In this document: positions 8,378 through 18,219 of the stretch, one piece after another
Numbering within the stretch: position 1 is the stretch's first letter
Layout of the letters: the number at the start of each line of letters is the position of its first letter
Origin: Comamonas sp. lk
Lineage (GTDB): Bacteria > Pseudomonadota > Gammaproteobacteria > Burkholderiales > Burkholderiaceae_C
Direction: 5' to 3'
Assembly (NCBI GenBank): GCA_945925985.1
Contig: CAMELV010000016.1
Location: 1 to 64,000, forward strand
DNA length: 64,000 bases
Notes under the pieces: model-generated
The model's input: only the letters and a program-made list of their open reading frames with translations
What the model was told of the DNA's origin: nothing
Databases searched by the model: none
Program-made: the position numbers and the translations under genes

Positions 8378-9634
8378 ATGCAATTTCCGTTCGAGCTCAT
8401 CCTTGGCTGGCGCTACACCCGGGCGGGCCGCGCCACGCGGCGCAACGGCTTCATCTCCTTCATCTCTGGCGTGTCCATGCTGGGCATTGCGCTGGGGGTG
8501 GCGGCGCTCATCATTGTGCTGAGCGTGATGAACGGTTTTCAAAAAGAGGTCCGCGACCGCATGCTGGGCGTGGTGTCGCACATAGAAATTTACGCCAACG
8601 ATGGCGCCGCCCTGCCGGACCTGGCGGGCACCCTGACTGCCGTACGAGCTCATCCGCAAGTGGTGGGAGCGGCCCCTTTCATTGCCACCCAGGCCCTGCT
8701 GGCCAGGGGTGAAGACATGAAAGGCACCGTGGTGCGCGGCATCGACCCCGCCTTGGAGCCCCTGGTGACCGACCTGGCCCAACAGGCCGGTGGCAGTGCC
8801 CTGCTGCGTCTGCGACCCGGCGAGTTTGGCGTGGTTCTGGGTGGCGAACTGGCCCGCAACCTGGGCGTGCGCATGGGCGACCCGGTCACGCTGGTGGCGC
8901 CGGGCGGCCAGGTCACGCCGGCTGGCGTACTGCCCAGGCTCAAACAGATGAACGTGGTCGGCACTTTTGATTCGGGCCACTACGAGTACGACGCTGGCCT
9001 GGTGCTGATGCACGTGGACGACGCGGCGCGCATTTTTCGGCTGGAAGGCGCCAGCGGCGTGCGCTTGAAACTGCGCGACCTGCACCAGGCGCGCGAGGTG
9101 GCAGCAGATTTGGCGCAGCGTTTGGGGCCCCAAGTGCTGGTGCGCGACTGGACGCGCCAGAACCGCACCTGGTTTGCCGCAGTGCAGGTGGAGAAACGCA
9201 TGATGTTCATCATCCTGACGCTGATCGTGGCCGTGGCCGCTTTCAACCTGGTGTCCACCCTGGTGATGACAGTCACCGACAAGCGTGCCGACATTGCCAT
9301 TCTGCGCACGCTGGGCGCCAGTCCGCGCAGCATCATGGGCATATTTGTGGTGCAGGGCGCGCTGGTGGGGGTGATCGGTACCTTGGCCGGCTTGGCGCTG
9401 GGCTTGGGCGTGGCCTACAACATCGACGTGCTGGTGCCGGCGCTGGAGCGGCTGCTAGGCGCCAGCTTTTTGCCCAAAGACATCTACCTGATCAGTCGCA
9501 TGCCCAGCGACCCGCAGCAGGCCGATATTTTGCCGGTGGCCCTGATCTCTCTGGTGCTGGCCTTTCTGGCAACCCTCTACCCCAGCTGGCGCGCCAGCCG
9601 CGTCAACCCGGCCGAGGCGCTGCGTTATGAGTGA
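8378..9634 (+). CDS. lolC: Lipoprotein-releasing system transmembrane protein, LolC/LolE family
   Basis: This inner-membrane permease of the Lol machinery extracts outer-membrane lipoproteins and hands them to LolA. The 418-residue protein has the expected layout: one N-terminal helix (about 25-50), a large periplasmic MacB-like domain, then three C-terminal helices beginning near residue 275. The opening [11 protein letters not shown] is typical of LolC/E. Only one permease gene is present beside lolD, so it may act as a homodimer (LolF-like) or with a partner elsewhere. lolD begins eight bases before its stop. Confidence 0.92.
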   Translation: MQFPFELILGWRYTRAGRATRRNGFISFISGVSMLGIALGVAALIIVLSVMNGFQKEVRDRMLGVVSHIEIYANDGAALPDLAGTLTAVRAHPQVVGAAPFIATQALLARGEDMKGTVVRGIDPALEPLVTDLAQQAGGSALLRLRPGEFGVVLGGELARNLGVRMGDPVTLVAPGGQVTPAGVLPRLKQMNVVGTFDSGHYEYDAGLVLMHVDDAARIFRLEGASGVRLKLRDLHQAREVAADLAQRLGPQVLVRDWTRQNRTWFAAVQVEKRMMFIILTLIVAVAAFNLVSTLVMTVTDKRADIAILRTLGASPRSIMGIFVVQGALVGVIGTLAGLALGLGVAYNIDVLVPALERLLGASFLPKDIYLISRMPSDPQQADILPVALISLVLAFLATLYPSWRASRVNPAEALRYE

Positions 9635-10358
9635 TGTGACCCCGATCCCGTCAACCCCGCGAGCGCAAGAAGCCATGGCAGTGGTCATGGACGCCAAGGG
9701 CTTGACCAAGCGGTTTCAGGAGGGCCGGTTGGACGTGACGGTGCTGCAGGGCGTGGACCTGCAGGTGCATCGGGGTGAAACGCTGGCGATTGTGGGCGCC
9801 TCGGGCTCGGGCAAGAGCACGCTCTTGCACCTGCTCGGCGGCCTGGATGCGCCCAGCAGCGGATCGGTACAGTTGCTGGGCCAGGACATGGCTCGCCAAA
9901 GTGCGCCGCAGCAGGGGCTGCTGCGCAACCGCCACTTGGGCTTTGTCTACCAGTTTCACCACCTGCTGCCCGAGTTCAGTGCCGTGGACAACGTGGCCAT
10001 GCCGCTGTGGATACGGCGCATGGCACGGCCCCAGGCCTCAGCGGTGGCAGCCGCCATGCTGGCGCGGGTGGGGCTGCAGGAGCGGCTGCACCACCGCCCG
10101 GCGGAGCTCTCGGGCGGTGAACGCCAACGCGTGGCGATCGCCCGGGCCCTGGTCACGCAACCGGATTGCGTGCTGGCCGATGAGCCCACCGGCAACCTGG
10201 ACCGCAGCACGGCCGATGGCGTGTTTGACCTGATGCTGGAGCTGGCCCACAGCCAGGGCACGGCCTTTGTGCTGGTGACCCACGACGCATCGCTGGCGGC
10301 GCGCTGCCAGCGCCGGCTGCAGCTGGTGGCGGGTCGGCTGAGTGAGCTGCCGGTTTAG
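9627..10358 (+). CDS. lolD: Lipoprotein-releasing system ATP-binding protein LolD
   Basis: This ABC ATPase powers lipoprotein release with the LolC/E-type permease. It has Walker [10 protein letters not shown] at 57-65, the signature LSGGERQ at 161-167 and Walker B CVLADE at 181-186. The length is 243 residues, slightly long because of about 17 extra N-terminal residues. The first ATG (9627) overlaps the permease stop by eight bases; later ATGs at 9675 and 9687 would give the more usual length and cannot be excluded. Confidence 0.93.
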   Translation: MSDVTPIPSTPRAQEAMAVVMDAKGLTKRFQEGRLDVTVLQGVDLQVHRGETLAIVGASGSGKSTLLHLLGGLDAPSSGSVQLLGQDMARQSAPQQGLLRNRHLGFVYQFHHLLPEFSAVDNVAMPLWIRRMARPQASAVAAAMLARVGLQERLHHRPAELSGGERQRVAIARALVTQPDCVLADEPTGNLDRSTADGVFDLMLELAHSQGTAFVLVTHDASLAARCQRRLQLVAGRLSELPV

Positions 10359-10460
10359 GCCGCTCAGGCTAAAGCGCCAGGGCGGCCGAAACAGTGCGGG
10401 TTTAGGCAACGGCTGGCGCCTGGGTCGGGTGGTTAATTCCTGAATCATTAGTCTAATTAT

Positions 10461-10495
10461 CCGAAATTATCGGGCGTCTACTCCGAAATTTACGA
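10461..10495 (+). promoter_or_regulatory. Repeated CCGAAATT elements upstream of the DUF4143 ATPase gene
   Basis: A perfect small palindrome CCGAAATTATCGG (10461-10473) is followed 22 bases later by the related half-copy CCGAAATTTACGA (10483-10495), two helical turns apart. Both sit in an AT-rich patch directly before the ATG at 10508. They look like a promoter with an operator, though no regulator is identified. Confidence 0.4.
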
Positions 10496-10507
10496 TAGTA
10501 TGGGTCG

Positions 10508-11758
10508 ATGAATTTGCCTTCCCTTTACCCGCGCCAGATCGAACAACGCCTCGCCGAAGCGCTGCTGGACACGCCGGTCGTGTTGCTGGCGGGGCCACGC
10601 CAAGCAGGCAAGACGACCTTGGTTCGCCAAATTGCTGCCAAGGGTCTGCGCTACCTGACCCTGGACGACGAACTGACGCTGCTATCCGCACGTGAAGATC
10701 CGGTGGGCATGGTCCGTAGCCTGGATCGTGCCGTGATTGATGAAATTCAGCGGGCACCGCAGTTGCTGCTGGCCATCAAGAAAAGCGTTGACGAAGATCG
10801 CCGGCCGGGGCGGTTTTTGCTGACGGGGTCGGCCAATTTGTTGGCCTTGCCACTCGTTGCCGATTCACTTGCCGGCCGGATGGAGACCTTGTCCCTGCTG
10901 CCCCTGTCGCAAACCGAAATCGAAGGCCACTCGGCCAACTGGATCGACCAGGCGTTCGCAGGGCAGCTGCTCAAAACCGACTCTCTGGCGTTGGGTGACG
11001 CGCTGACCGATCGTGTGTTGCGGGGCGGCTATCCTGAGGCGATCACCAGGGACTCAGCCAAGCGCAGGATGGCCTGGGCCCGGCAGTATGTCGATGCCCT
11101 GATTCAGCGGGACGTGCGCGACGTCGCTGGTATCGACAAACTGGACCAATTGCCGAGCTTTTTGCACGCCTTGGCGCAGACCGCGGGGCAGATGTGCAAC
11201 TATTCGCAGCTGGCTGGGCAGGTGGGCTTGGATGGCAAAACGGCAGCCCGGTATGCCGGTGTCTTTGAGACCATGTATCTGCTCAAACGCGTCGATGTTT
11301 GGGCGCGCAACCGCCTGAGCCGGGTGGTCAAAACGCCCAAGCTGCAGTTCATCGACGCTGGCCTGCTGGCCATGCTCATGAGCCTGGGCAGCGAGGAAGT
11401 TCGCCGTGATCGAAGCCGGTTCGGCCAGGTGTTGGAAACCTTCGTTTTTGGTGAGTTGCTCAAACACGCCACCAGCGCAGAGGGCGACTACCAGTTGCTG
11501 TATTACCGGGATGCGGACAAGGTGGAGGTCGATATCGTGATCGAGAATGCTGCCGGACAACTGGTGGGGGTTGAGGTGAAGGCCTCGGCCACGGTCAAAG
11601 CCAGTGATTTGCGTGGTTTGCGAAAGCTGGCCGCCCTGTCGGGCGGCCAATTCAAAATGGGCGTGCTGTTGTACGACGGCGCTGAGACGCTGCCCCTGGG
11701 CGATGGGATCTGGGCGGCACCGCTGTCGAGCTTATGGGGCGTAGCGCCGTCCGGTTAA
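10508..11758 (+). CDS. AAA-type ATPase with C-terminal DUF4143 nuclease-like domain
   Basis: The 416-residue protein has Walker A GPRQAGKTT at 29-37, a Walker B stretch with AVIDEIQRAP at 75-84, and an LLTGSANLL sensor region. The C-terminal DUF4143 part contains the D-x-VEVDIVIE and GVEVKAS residues of a PD-(D/E)XK-like fold. Members are common, often horizontally moved, and have no firmly known role. It stands alone between lolD and the convergent VWA operon, with an AT-rich regulatory patch upstream, which fits an acquired cassette. Confidence 0.85.
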   Translation: MNLPSLYPRQIEQRLAEALLDTPVVLLAGPRQAGKTTLVRQIAAKGLRYLTLDDELTLLSAREDPVGMVRSLDRAVIDEIQRAPQLLLAIKKSVDEDRRPGRFLLTGSANLLALPLVADSLAGRMETLSLLPLSQTEIEGHSANWIDQAFAGQLLKTDSLALGDALTDRVLRGGYPEAITRDSAKRRMAWARQYVDALIQRDVRDVAGIDKLDQLPSFLHALAQTAGQMCNYSQLAGQVGLDGKTAARYAGVFETMYLLKRVDVWARNRLSRVVKTPKLQFIDAGLLAMLMSLGSEEVRRDRSRFGQVLETFVFGELLKHATSAEGDYQLLYYRDADKVEVDIVIENAAGQLVGVEVKASATVKASDLRGLRKLAALSGGQFKMGVLLYDGAETLPLGDGIWAAPLSSLWGVAPSG

Positions 11759-11788
11759 TGACCCCGATGAACTTTGATGGCCCAGCCC

Positions 11789-12856
11789 TCAAGCAACCCT
11801 GTTAAACCACAAAATCGACAGCCCGGCGGATGCGATCACCAGGAGGGCGGCGGCCAGGGCCAGCAGGCCGGAGATTTCGGTTTCTTTCTTTTCCACTGTC
11901 AGGCGCGTGCTGAGGGTCTCGTAGACTTTTTTCAGCGTCTCGGCGCTGCCTGCGTAAAAGTAGTCGGCTTGGGTCTGCAGCGCGATTTTTTTCAGGGTGT
12001 CTTCGTCAAGCTTCACGCGCATCGACCAGCCCTCAAAGCCGATGGTCTCGCCGTTGACTGTGCCGATGCCCACGGTGTAGACCTTAACGCCCCGGTCAGC
12101 TGCCAGCTTGGCTGCCTCCAGCGAATCCACGCCGGTGGTGCGCTGCCCGTCTGTTAGCAAAATGATAGCAGCCGAGCCATATGAACCGGGGGCTACGGGC
12201 ACAAATGCCTTAGGTTCCTGGGGTGCAGCCTGGTCGATCGCCACGCCCTGCTGGCGCTGCCGGCCGCCCACCATGGCGTTCAGATCGATGCCGGCATTGG
12301 GGAAAATGGTGGCCAGCGACATCACGATGCCGTTACCAATGGCGGTGCCCCGCTGCATTTGGAAGCGGTCGATCGCCGACACCAGGTCTTCCCGGTTAAC
12401 AGTAGGCACCTGCACCACCTGTGCCGAGCCGGCAAAGGCCACAATGCCCACCTTCACCTGCCGCGGCAGCTGCGCCAGAAACGCCTTGGCCGCGTTTTGC
12501 GCCGCCACCAGACGGTTCGGCTGCACGTCGGTGGCGCGCATGCTGCCCGACAGGTCCATGGCCAGCATGATGGTCTCTTGCGTCATCGGCAGACTGACCA
12601 CAGCAAAAGGCCGGGCAGCGGCCAGCAGCAGCAGGGTAATGGCCAGCAACAGCAAAAGTGGCGGAATATGCCGGCGCAGCGTCAGGCCCGGCCCCATGGC
12701 GTCCTTGATGATGGACAGGCTGGCAAAGCGCAGCGCAAGCTTTTTGCGCCGGCGCAGCAGCCAGAAATACAAGGCCACCAGCAGCGGCACGGCCAGCAGC
12801 AGCCACAGCAGGTCGGGCCAAAAAAACGTCATGGGAAATTGATTGGGCAGGTTCAT
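11789..12856 (-). CDS. VWA-domain membrane protein (BatA-like)
   Basis: The 355-residue protein is anchored by hydrophobic segments near residues 15-35, 65-80 and at the C-terminus. Between them is a von Willebrand A domain with an intact metal site DLSGS at 101-105. It is the last gene of a MoxR-DUF58-VWA unit and overlaps the DUF58 stop by four bases. Such units resemble the Bacteroides aerotolerance (bat) genes; the usual second VWA gene (batB) and TPR genes are not next to it. A complex-assembly or chaperone role is the family hypothesis. Confidence 0.85.
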   Translation of the reverse strand: MNLPNQFPMTFFWPDLLWLLLAVPLLVALYFWLLRRRKKLALRFASLSIIKDAMGPGLTLRRHIPPLLLLLAITLLLLAAARPFAVVSLPMTQETIMLAMDLSGSMRATDVQPNRLVAAQNAAKAFLAQLPRQVKVGIVAFAGSAQVVQVPTVNREDLVSAIDRFQMQRGTAIGNGIVMSLATIFPNAGIDLNAMVGGRQRQQGVAIDQAAPQEPKAFVPVAPGSYGSAAIILLTDGQRTTGVDSLEAAKLAADRGVKVYTVGIGTVNGETIGFEGWSMRVKLDEDTLKKIALQTQADYFYAGSAETLKKVYETLSTRLTVEKKETEISGLLALAAALLVIASAGLSILWFNRVA

Positions 12857-13848
12857 GCAGGCACAGCCTTCAAATGGGTGGGCAGGCGCTGGCCGCGCCG
12901 CTTGCGCAGTTCGGTGAAGCGCAGCAGGGCGTCCACCAGGTCATCGGCCGTGGACAACTCCAGCGCGTCCACGCCGCAGCGCGCCAGCGCCTGTCGTAGA
13001 TGCGTTTCGCGCTCCCGGGCCAGTTTGCTGAAGCGTTGCCGAAAACGGGCGTCGGAGGTGTCAATCAGCAGCTGCTCGCCGGTTTCGGCGTCGCGCATCG
13101 GCATGAGGCCGAGATCGGGTAAATCCAGCTCCATGGGGTCAAACAGGCGCACCGCCACCACCTCATGCCGCTGCGCCAGCTGAGCCAGCGGCTGCTCCCA
13201 GCCCGGTTCGCTGATGAAGTCCGACACCACAAACAGCGTGGAGCGACGCCGTACCGTGGTGCCCGCGGCCTGCAGCAAATCTTGCAAGCGGGTGGCACCG
13301 GCCTGGGCCGGCGGGCGGTGCTCAATGGCGTGCAGCAGCTGCAACACATGCAGCCGGCTGCTGCGCGCCGGCAAAACGGTGTCCACACCGCGGCCATACA
13401 GCAGCGCGCCCACCCGGTTGCCGTGACGCGTCAGCAGCCGCGCCAGCACCGCCACAAACTCAGCGGCGGTCTCGCGTTTGGCGGTTAAGCCAGAGCCGAA
13501 GTCGACCGAGGGGCTAAGGTCCATCAGAAACCAGGCCGCCATTTCGCGGTCTTCGGTAAAGACGCGCACGTGGGGCGTGTCGTGGCGGGCGGTAACGTTC
13601 CAGTCGATGTGGCGCACATCGTCGTGGTGCTGGTACTCACGCAGGTCGGCCAGGTCCATGCCGGTGCCGCGCAGCAGGGTGCGGTAGTCGCCCTGCAGCA
13701 GGCCGTCGAGCCGGCGCAGCACGGTCCATTCAAGCCGGCGCAGCAGTTGCTCGGCGCGGCCACTGGTCGCTGTGGCCGGCCCGGCGGCAGGCGTCGGGCT
13801 TGCTGCCGGACCTGCCGCAGCTGGACTACGTTTGGAGAAAGGCCACAT
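12853..13848 (-). CDS. DUF58 domain-containing protein
   Basis: The 331-residue soluble protein carries the DUF58 core motif DDVRHIDWN at 76-84, followed by a degenerate VWA-like fold. The first 30 residues are Ala/Pro-rich and low in complexity. It lies between the MoxR ATPase and the BatA-like gene and overlaps the latter by four bases, so the three are one operon. The function is unknown; DUF58 proteins are thought to work with MoxR ATPases on client proteins. Confidence 0.87.
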   Translation of the reverse strand: MWPFSKRSPAAAGPAASPTPAAGPATATSGRAEQLLRRLEWTVLRRLDGLLQGDYRTLLRGTGMDLADLREYQHHDDVRHIDWNVTARHDTPHVRVFTEDREMAAWFLMDLSPSVDFGSGLTAKRETAAEFVAVLARLLTRHGNRVGALLYGRGVDTVLPARSSRLHVLQLLHAIEHRPPAQAGATRLQDLLQAAGTTVRRRSTLFVVSDFISEPGWEQPLAQLAQRHEVVAVRLFDPMELDLPDLGLMPMRDAETGEQLLIDTSDARFRQRFSKLARERETHLRQALARCGVDALELSTADDLVDALLRFTELRKRRGQRLPTHLKAVPA

Positions 13849-13881
13849 GGGGTGCTTGCGCGCGGGAGGCTCGGTTTCGGT

Positions 13882-14883
<1,002 letters not shown>

Positions 14884-14932
14884 GTCAGGGGTCCTGTGTC
14901 AAAAAAAGGGGGGTGGGTACCGGGGAGCAGGC

Positions 14933-15859
14933 TCAGAACGGTGGCACGCCGAAAGCCGCCGCGGCATTTTCAATGGGCACGGCAAAACCAATGCCAATAA
15001 AGGTGCGCATCCGCGTCGGGTTGAGGATGGCGGTGACGATGCCGAGCACCTCGCCGTCCATCGTGACCAGCGGCCCGCCCGAATTACCCGGGTTGGCGGC
15101 CGCATCAAACTGGATCAGGTTGCCAATGTCCTGCCCACCGTCGGGGGAGCGAAAGGTTCGCTTCAGCCCCGACACCACGCCCGCCGAGGCCGAGGGCCCA
15201 ATGCCAAACGGGAAGCCCACCGCCAGCACCTGGTCGCCGGGCTGTAGGTCAGCCGTGGAGCGCATGGTGGCGGCGTGAAGGTCGTCCGGTATCTTGTCAG
15301 CTTGCAGCACCGCCAGATCGTTCTCGGGCTGGGTGCCAATGACCCGTGCGGTTGTTTCCAGGCCGTCGGCAAACACCACCTTGATGGTGTGGGCGCCCTG
15401 GATCACGTGCAAGTTCGTCAGGATCACACCCTTGTCGACGATCACCACGCCGGTGCCCACGCCCATACTCTGATCGTCGTCGTCGTCTTTGCCCCGGGCA
15501 TAGGCCATGACGCGCACCACCGAGGGCAGCACGGCCTCGTACGCCTTGGCAGCCGCCGACGGCAACGTGGTGTTCTCCAGCGTTTTCAGCACCGCCGCGT
15601 TGATGTCTTTTTGTGTCAGCACCCGCGGCGCACGTATCAGCAGCAGGGTGATGCAGACCGCCAACGCCAGGGCCATCAGGGCCATGGCCGACCACAGCAG
15701 GCGCGGGTCAGACGGTGAGATGCGACGAAGCGCTGCTAATGAAGACGTGAGTGCCACCCTGGGCGACCGGCGGCCAGGAGGTGGTGCGACCGCTGGGCGG
15801 GTGGGCGCCGCCGTCGGTGTTTGGCGCGATTGGCTGTAAAGAGCGGGCCGGCGCATCAA
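14933..15859 (-). CDS. Membrane-anchored HtrA-like serine protease without PDZ domain
   Basis: The 308-residue protein has a Pro/Arg-rich cytoplasmic tail, one membrane helix at about 56-76 and a trypsin-like domain. The catalytic triad is visible: His151 in NLHVI, Asp181 in ENDLAVL, and Ser260 in GNSGGPL. The chain stops just after the protease domain, so the PDZ domains of DegP/DegS are missing. An acidic DDDDDQ loop lies before the catalytic histidine. It probably acts on periplasmic proteins. It is upstream of the MoxR unit and may be co-transcribed. Confidence 0.87.
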   Translation of the reverse strand: MMRRPALYSQSRQTPTAAPTRPAVAPPPGRRSPRVALTSSLAALRRISPSDPRLLWSAMALMALALAVCITLLLIRAPRVLTQKDINAAVLKTLENTTLPSAAAKAYEAVLPSVVRVMAYARGKDDDDDQSMGVGTGVVIVDKGVILTNLHVIQGAHTIKVVFADGLETTARVIGTQPENDLAVLQADKIPDDLHAATMRSTADLQPGDQVLAVGFPFGIGPSASAGVVSGLKRTFRSPDGGQDIGNLIQFDAAANPGNSGGPLVTMDGEVLGIVTAILNPTRMRTFIGIGFAVPIENAAAAFGVPPF

Positions 15860-15936
15860 GTCCCCTTGTCGTCTTCGTTGTATTACTTTGCGAGAGAGGG
15901 AATGACGGTAGCACGGTTCGCCCTTTTATGCTGAGA

Positions 15937-15960
15937 CAGCCGGTTTGGCCATACCGGCTG
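15937..15960 (-). terminator. Stem-loop after the persulfide dioxygenase-like gene
   Basis: CAGCCGGT and ACCGGCTG form a perfect 8-bp stem around an 8-base loop, immediately after the stop of the minus-strand gene ending at 15965. It lacks a strong T-run, so it may be a weak terminator or an RNA-stabilising hairpin. Confidence 0.45.
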
Positions 15961-15964
15961 GGGC

Positions 15965-16840
15965 TTACAGCGCGTTCAGTGGGATCTTGGCGTAAGCGAT
16001 GCCGTTGTCTTCTTTTGGTGGCATTTCACCAGCCCGGATATTGATCTGCACCGCCGGCAGGATCAGCACCGGCATCTCCAGCGTGGCATCGCGGCGGGTG
16101 CGCATTTCCACGAACTGCTGCTCGGTGATGCCGTCGTGCACATGGATGTTGTGGGCCCGCTGCTCAGCCACGGTGGTCTCAAAGGACACCTCGCGCCCAT
16201 TGGGGGGATAGTCGTGGCACATGAACAGCCGGGTCTGGGGCGGCAGGCTCAGGATTTTGCGGGTCGACGCGTACAAGGTGTTGGCGTTGCCGCCCGGGAA
16301 ATCGCAGCGGGCGGTGCCCACGTCGGGCATAAACAGGGTGTCGCCGACAAAAACGGCGTCGCCAAACTGGTAGGCCACGCAAGCTGGCGTATGGCCCGGC
16401 ACGGCCAGCGCTTTGCCTGTGAGTCCGCCGACCTGGATGACCTCATCCTCGGCAAACAGGTGGTCGAACTGCGAACCGTCTGCCTTGAAGCCCGGCTCCA
16501 GGTTGAAGATGCCCTTGAACACCTGCTGCACAGCGGTGATGTGATGGCCAATGGCGGTTTTTCCGCCGAGTTGTGCCTTCAGGTAGGGCGCGGCGGTCAG
16601 GTGGTCGGCATGGGCGTGGGTTTCAAGAATCCAGGCTACTTTGAGGTCATTGGCGCGAACGTAGTCAACCACCTTGTCGGCTGAGGTGTGACGCGTGCGG
16701 CCGGACTTGGGGTCGTAGTCAAGTACCGAGTCGATGATGGCGCAGGCCGTGCCTGGTCCCTGGTGAACAACGTAGGTGACGGTCCAGGTGGCCTTGTCAA
16801 AAATGCCGTGGACTTGGCAGGCTGGGTTAGCGGTGTTCAT
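15965..16840 (-). CDS. Persulfide dioxygenase-like MBL-fold protein (Blh/ETHE1 type)
   Basis: The predicted reaction is oxidation of glutathione persulfide to sulfite. The 291-residue metallo-beta-lactamase fold shows HAHADH at 75-80, His150 in PGHTP, Asp167 in VGDTLF and His209 in CHDYPPNG, plus DVGTARCDFPGG near 173-184 that is typical of the ETHE1/Blh group. It lacks the N-terminal DUF442 domain found in some Blh proteins; that domain is fused to another gene nearby. It is divergent from the ArsR gene across a shared operator. A GAAAGGA ribosome site precedes the ATG. Confidence 0.88.
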   Translation of the reverse strand: MNTANPACQVHGIFDKATWTVTYVVHQGPGTACAIIDSVLDYDPKSGRTRHTSADKVVDYVRANDLKVAWILETHAHADHLTAAPYLKAQLGGKTAIGHHITAVQQVFKGIFNLEPGFKADGSQFDHLFAEDEVIQVGGLTGKALAVPGHTPACVAYQFGDAVFVGDTLFMPDVGTARCDFPGGNANTLYASTRKILSLPPQTRLFMCHDYPPNGREVSFETTVAEQRAHNIHVHDGITEQQFVEMRTRRDATLEMPVLILPAVQINIRAGEMPPKEDNGIAYAKIPLNAL

Positions 16841-16875
16841 GGTGGATTCCTTTCAATTTCAATTAAGTGACTGAT

Positions 16876-16910
16876 AGTCTATTGACAAACAATATATTTG
16901 TCAATATAAT
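16876..16910. promoter_or_regulatory. Overlapping divergent promoters with a central palindromic operator
   Basis: The palindrome at 16881-16905 has perfect 9-bp arms ATTGACAAA and TTTGTCAAT around CAATATA. The plus-strand promoter is consensus: TTGACA at 16882-16887, a 17-bp spacer, TATAAT at 16905-16910. The minus-strand promoter uses TTGACA from 16904 to 16899, a 17-bp spacer and TAGACT (16881-16876). Both -35 boxes thus lie inside the operator arms. A repressor bound here should block both the dioxygenase-like gene and the ArsR-led operon. The binding protein is inferred to be the adjacent ArsR regulator. Confidence 0.8.
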
Positions 16911-16976
16911 ATTAATCATGATGAAATCGATCCTACCGACCCAGTCGGGATTTCCAATGAATCATGGGAGGTGTCA

Positions 16977-17297
16977 GTGAATTCTGAAATGTTGGAGCTG
17001 TCAGAGATGCAGGCTGCGGCCGGGCAAGCCTGTCGGCTGATGAAGGTCATGGCCAATGCCGATCGCTTGCTGATCTTGTGTCAACTTAGCCTGGGCGAAA
17101 AGCGGGTGGGTGAGCTGGAGGAACTGCTCGGTATCGTGCAACCCACGCTGTCCCAGCAGCTCACGGTGCTGCGTGATGAGGACTTGGTGAGCACGCGCCG
17201 CGAGGGCAAGGCGATTTACTACCAGCTCAGCAGCCCGCAGGCGCTGGCGGTGATGCAGGTTTTGTATGCACAGTTTTGTGGCACTAAAAAGGAGTAG
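16977..17297 (+). CDS. ArsR-family sulfide/persulfide-responsive repressor (BigR/SqrR-like)
   Basis: This 106-residue winged-helix repressor has its recognition region at about LGIVQPTLSQQLTVLRD. Counting from the GTG at 16977, cysteines sit at 19, 35 and 101. The pair in LILCQL and QFCG aligns with the two cysteines that form the sulfur-linked switch in BigR and SqrR. I chose GTG 16977 because GGAGG lies five bases upstream; the GTG at 16971 is too close to it. It is the first gene of the sulfur operon and likely represses itself through the palindrome at 16881-16905. Confidence 0.87.
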   Translation: MNSEMLELSEMQAAAGQACRLMKVMANADRLLILCQLSLGEKRVGELEELLGIVQPTLSQQLTVLRDEDLVSTRREGKAIYYQLSSPQALAVMQVLYAQFCGTKKE

Positions 17298-17300
17298 GTA

Positions 17301-17738
17301 ATGACGGTAGATTGGGTAAATTTCACACCTTGGGGGTCCTTGGGCGGTGGCATTGTGCTGGGCCTGGCCGCCGCGGTATTCGTTCTTTTCAACGGCCGTA
17401 TTCTGGGCATCAGCGGCATATTGGGCGGCCTGATGTCACCCCGCATGGGCGATATCGGCTGGCGCCTTTCTTTCCTGTTGGGCATGGCGGCCGCGCCCCT
17501 GGCCTTTGCCTGGATCGCACCAACAGGCTTTCTCGCCGCGCCCCGGGTTGACGCGGGCTATGCGCTCATCGTGGCGGCCGGACTGCTGGTGGGCCTGGGC
17601 ACCCGCTATGGCTCTGGCTGCACCAGCGGCCACGGTGTTTGCGGCCTGTCCCGCCTGTCGCCGCGCTCTCTGGTGGCCACCATGACCTTCATGGGTGCCG
17701 GCTTTGCCATCGTCTACGTTGTTCGTCATCTGTTTTGA
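17301..17738 (+). CDS. YeeE/YedE family membrane protein (PmpA-like)
   Basis: This 145-residue inner-membrane protein with about four helices forms half of a YeeE/YedE-type channel thought to move thiosulfate or other sulfur species. The conserved [12 protein letters not shown] loop (105-116) carries Cys107 and Cys114. It begins three bases after the ArsR stop and is followed 11 bases later by its PmpB partner. Split PmpA/PmpB pairs next to BigR-like regulators are a known arrangement. Confidence 0.88.
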   Translation: MTVDWVNFTPWGSLGGGIVLGLAAAVFVLFNGRILGISGILGGLMSPRMGDIGWRLSFLLGMAAAPLAFAWIAPTGFLAAPRVDAGYALIVAAGLLVGLGTRYGSGCTSGHGVCGLSRLSPRSLVATMTFMGAGFAIVYVVRHLF

Positions 17739-17749
17739 GGGCTTGGGTC

Positions 17750-18196
17750 ATGCAAAGAATCAGTGAATTTGTGGTTGGCCTGCTGTTTGGCGTGGGCCTG
17801 TTGCTGTCGGGTATGTCTGACCCTGGCAAGGTGCTGGGCTTTCTGGATCTGTTCGGACTCTGGGACCCGTCCCTGGCCTTGGTCATGGGCGGGGCCATTC
17901 TGGTCGGTTTCTTCGCTTTTGCGGTGGCCAAGAAGCGAACCACCAGCTTTTTGGGCGGCGCGCTGCACCTGCCCAAGGCAAACCAGATCGACCGCCGGTT
18001 GGTCATTGGCTCGCTGCTCTTTGGCGCGGGCTGGGGCCTGGCTGGCTTTTGTCCGGGCCCAGCGCTGGTGTCTATGTTTTCAGGGCAGCCCAAGGCCGCT
18101 GTATTTGTGGTGGCCATGGTCACAGGAATGATCCTGTTCGAAGTTGCGGATCGCTTGATCCATCAGCCGCGGGCCAGACAGGCCACTGCGCGCTAA
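17750..18196 (+). CDS. YeeE/YedE family membrane protein (PmpB-like)
   Basis: This 148-residue membrane protein is the second half of the YeeE/YedE pair. It has the GWGLAGFCPGPALV motif (95-108) with Cys101 as a likely sulfur relay, and about four helices. I chose the ATG at 17750; the frame is open further upstream but would run deep into pmpA. The next gene begins 23 bases later with a CAGGAG ribosome site. Confidence 0.88.
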   Translation: MQRISEFVVGLLFGVGLLLSGMSDPGKVLGFLDLFGLWDPSLALVMGGAILVGFFAFAVAKKRTTSFLGGALHLPKANQIDRRLVIGSLLFGAGWGLAGFCPGPALVSMFSGQPKAAVFVVAMVTGMILFEVADRLIHQPRARQATAR

Positions 18197-18219
18197 ACCT
18201 CACCATCAGGAGCGTTTTC

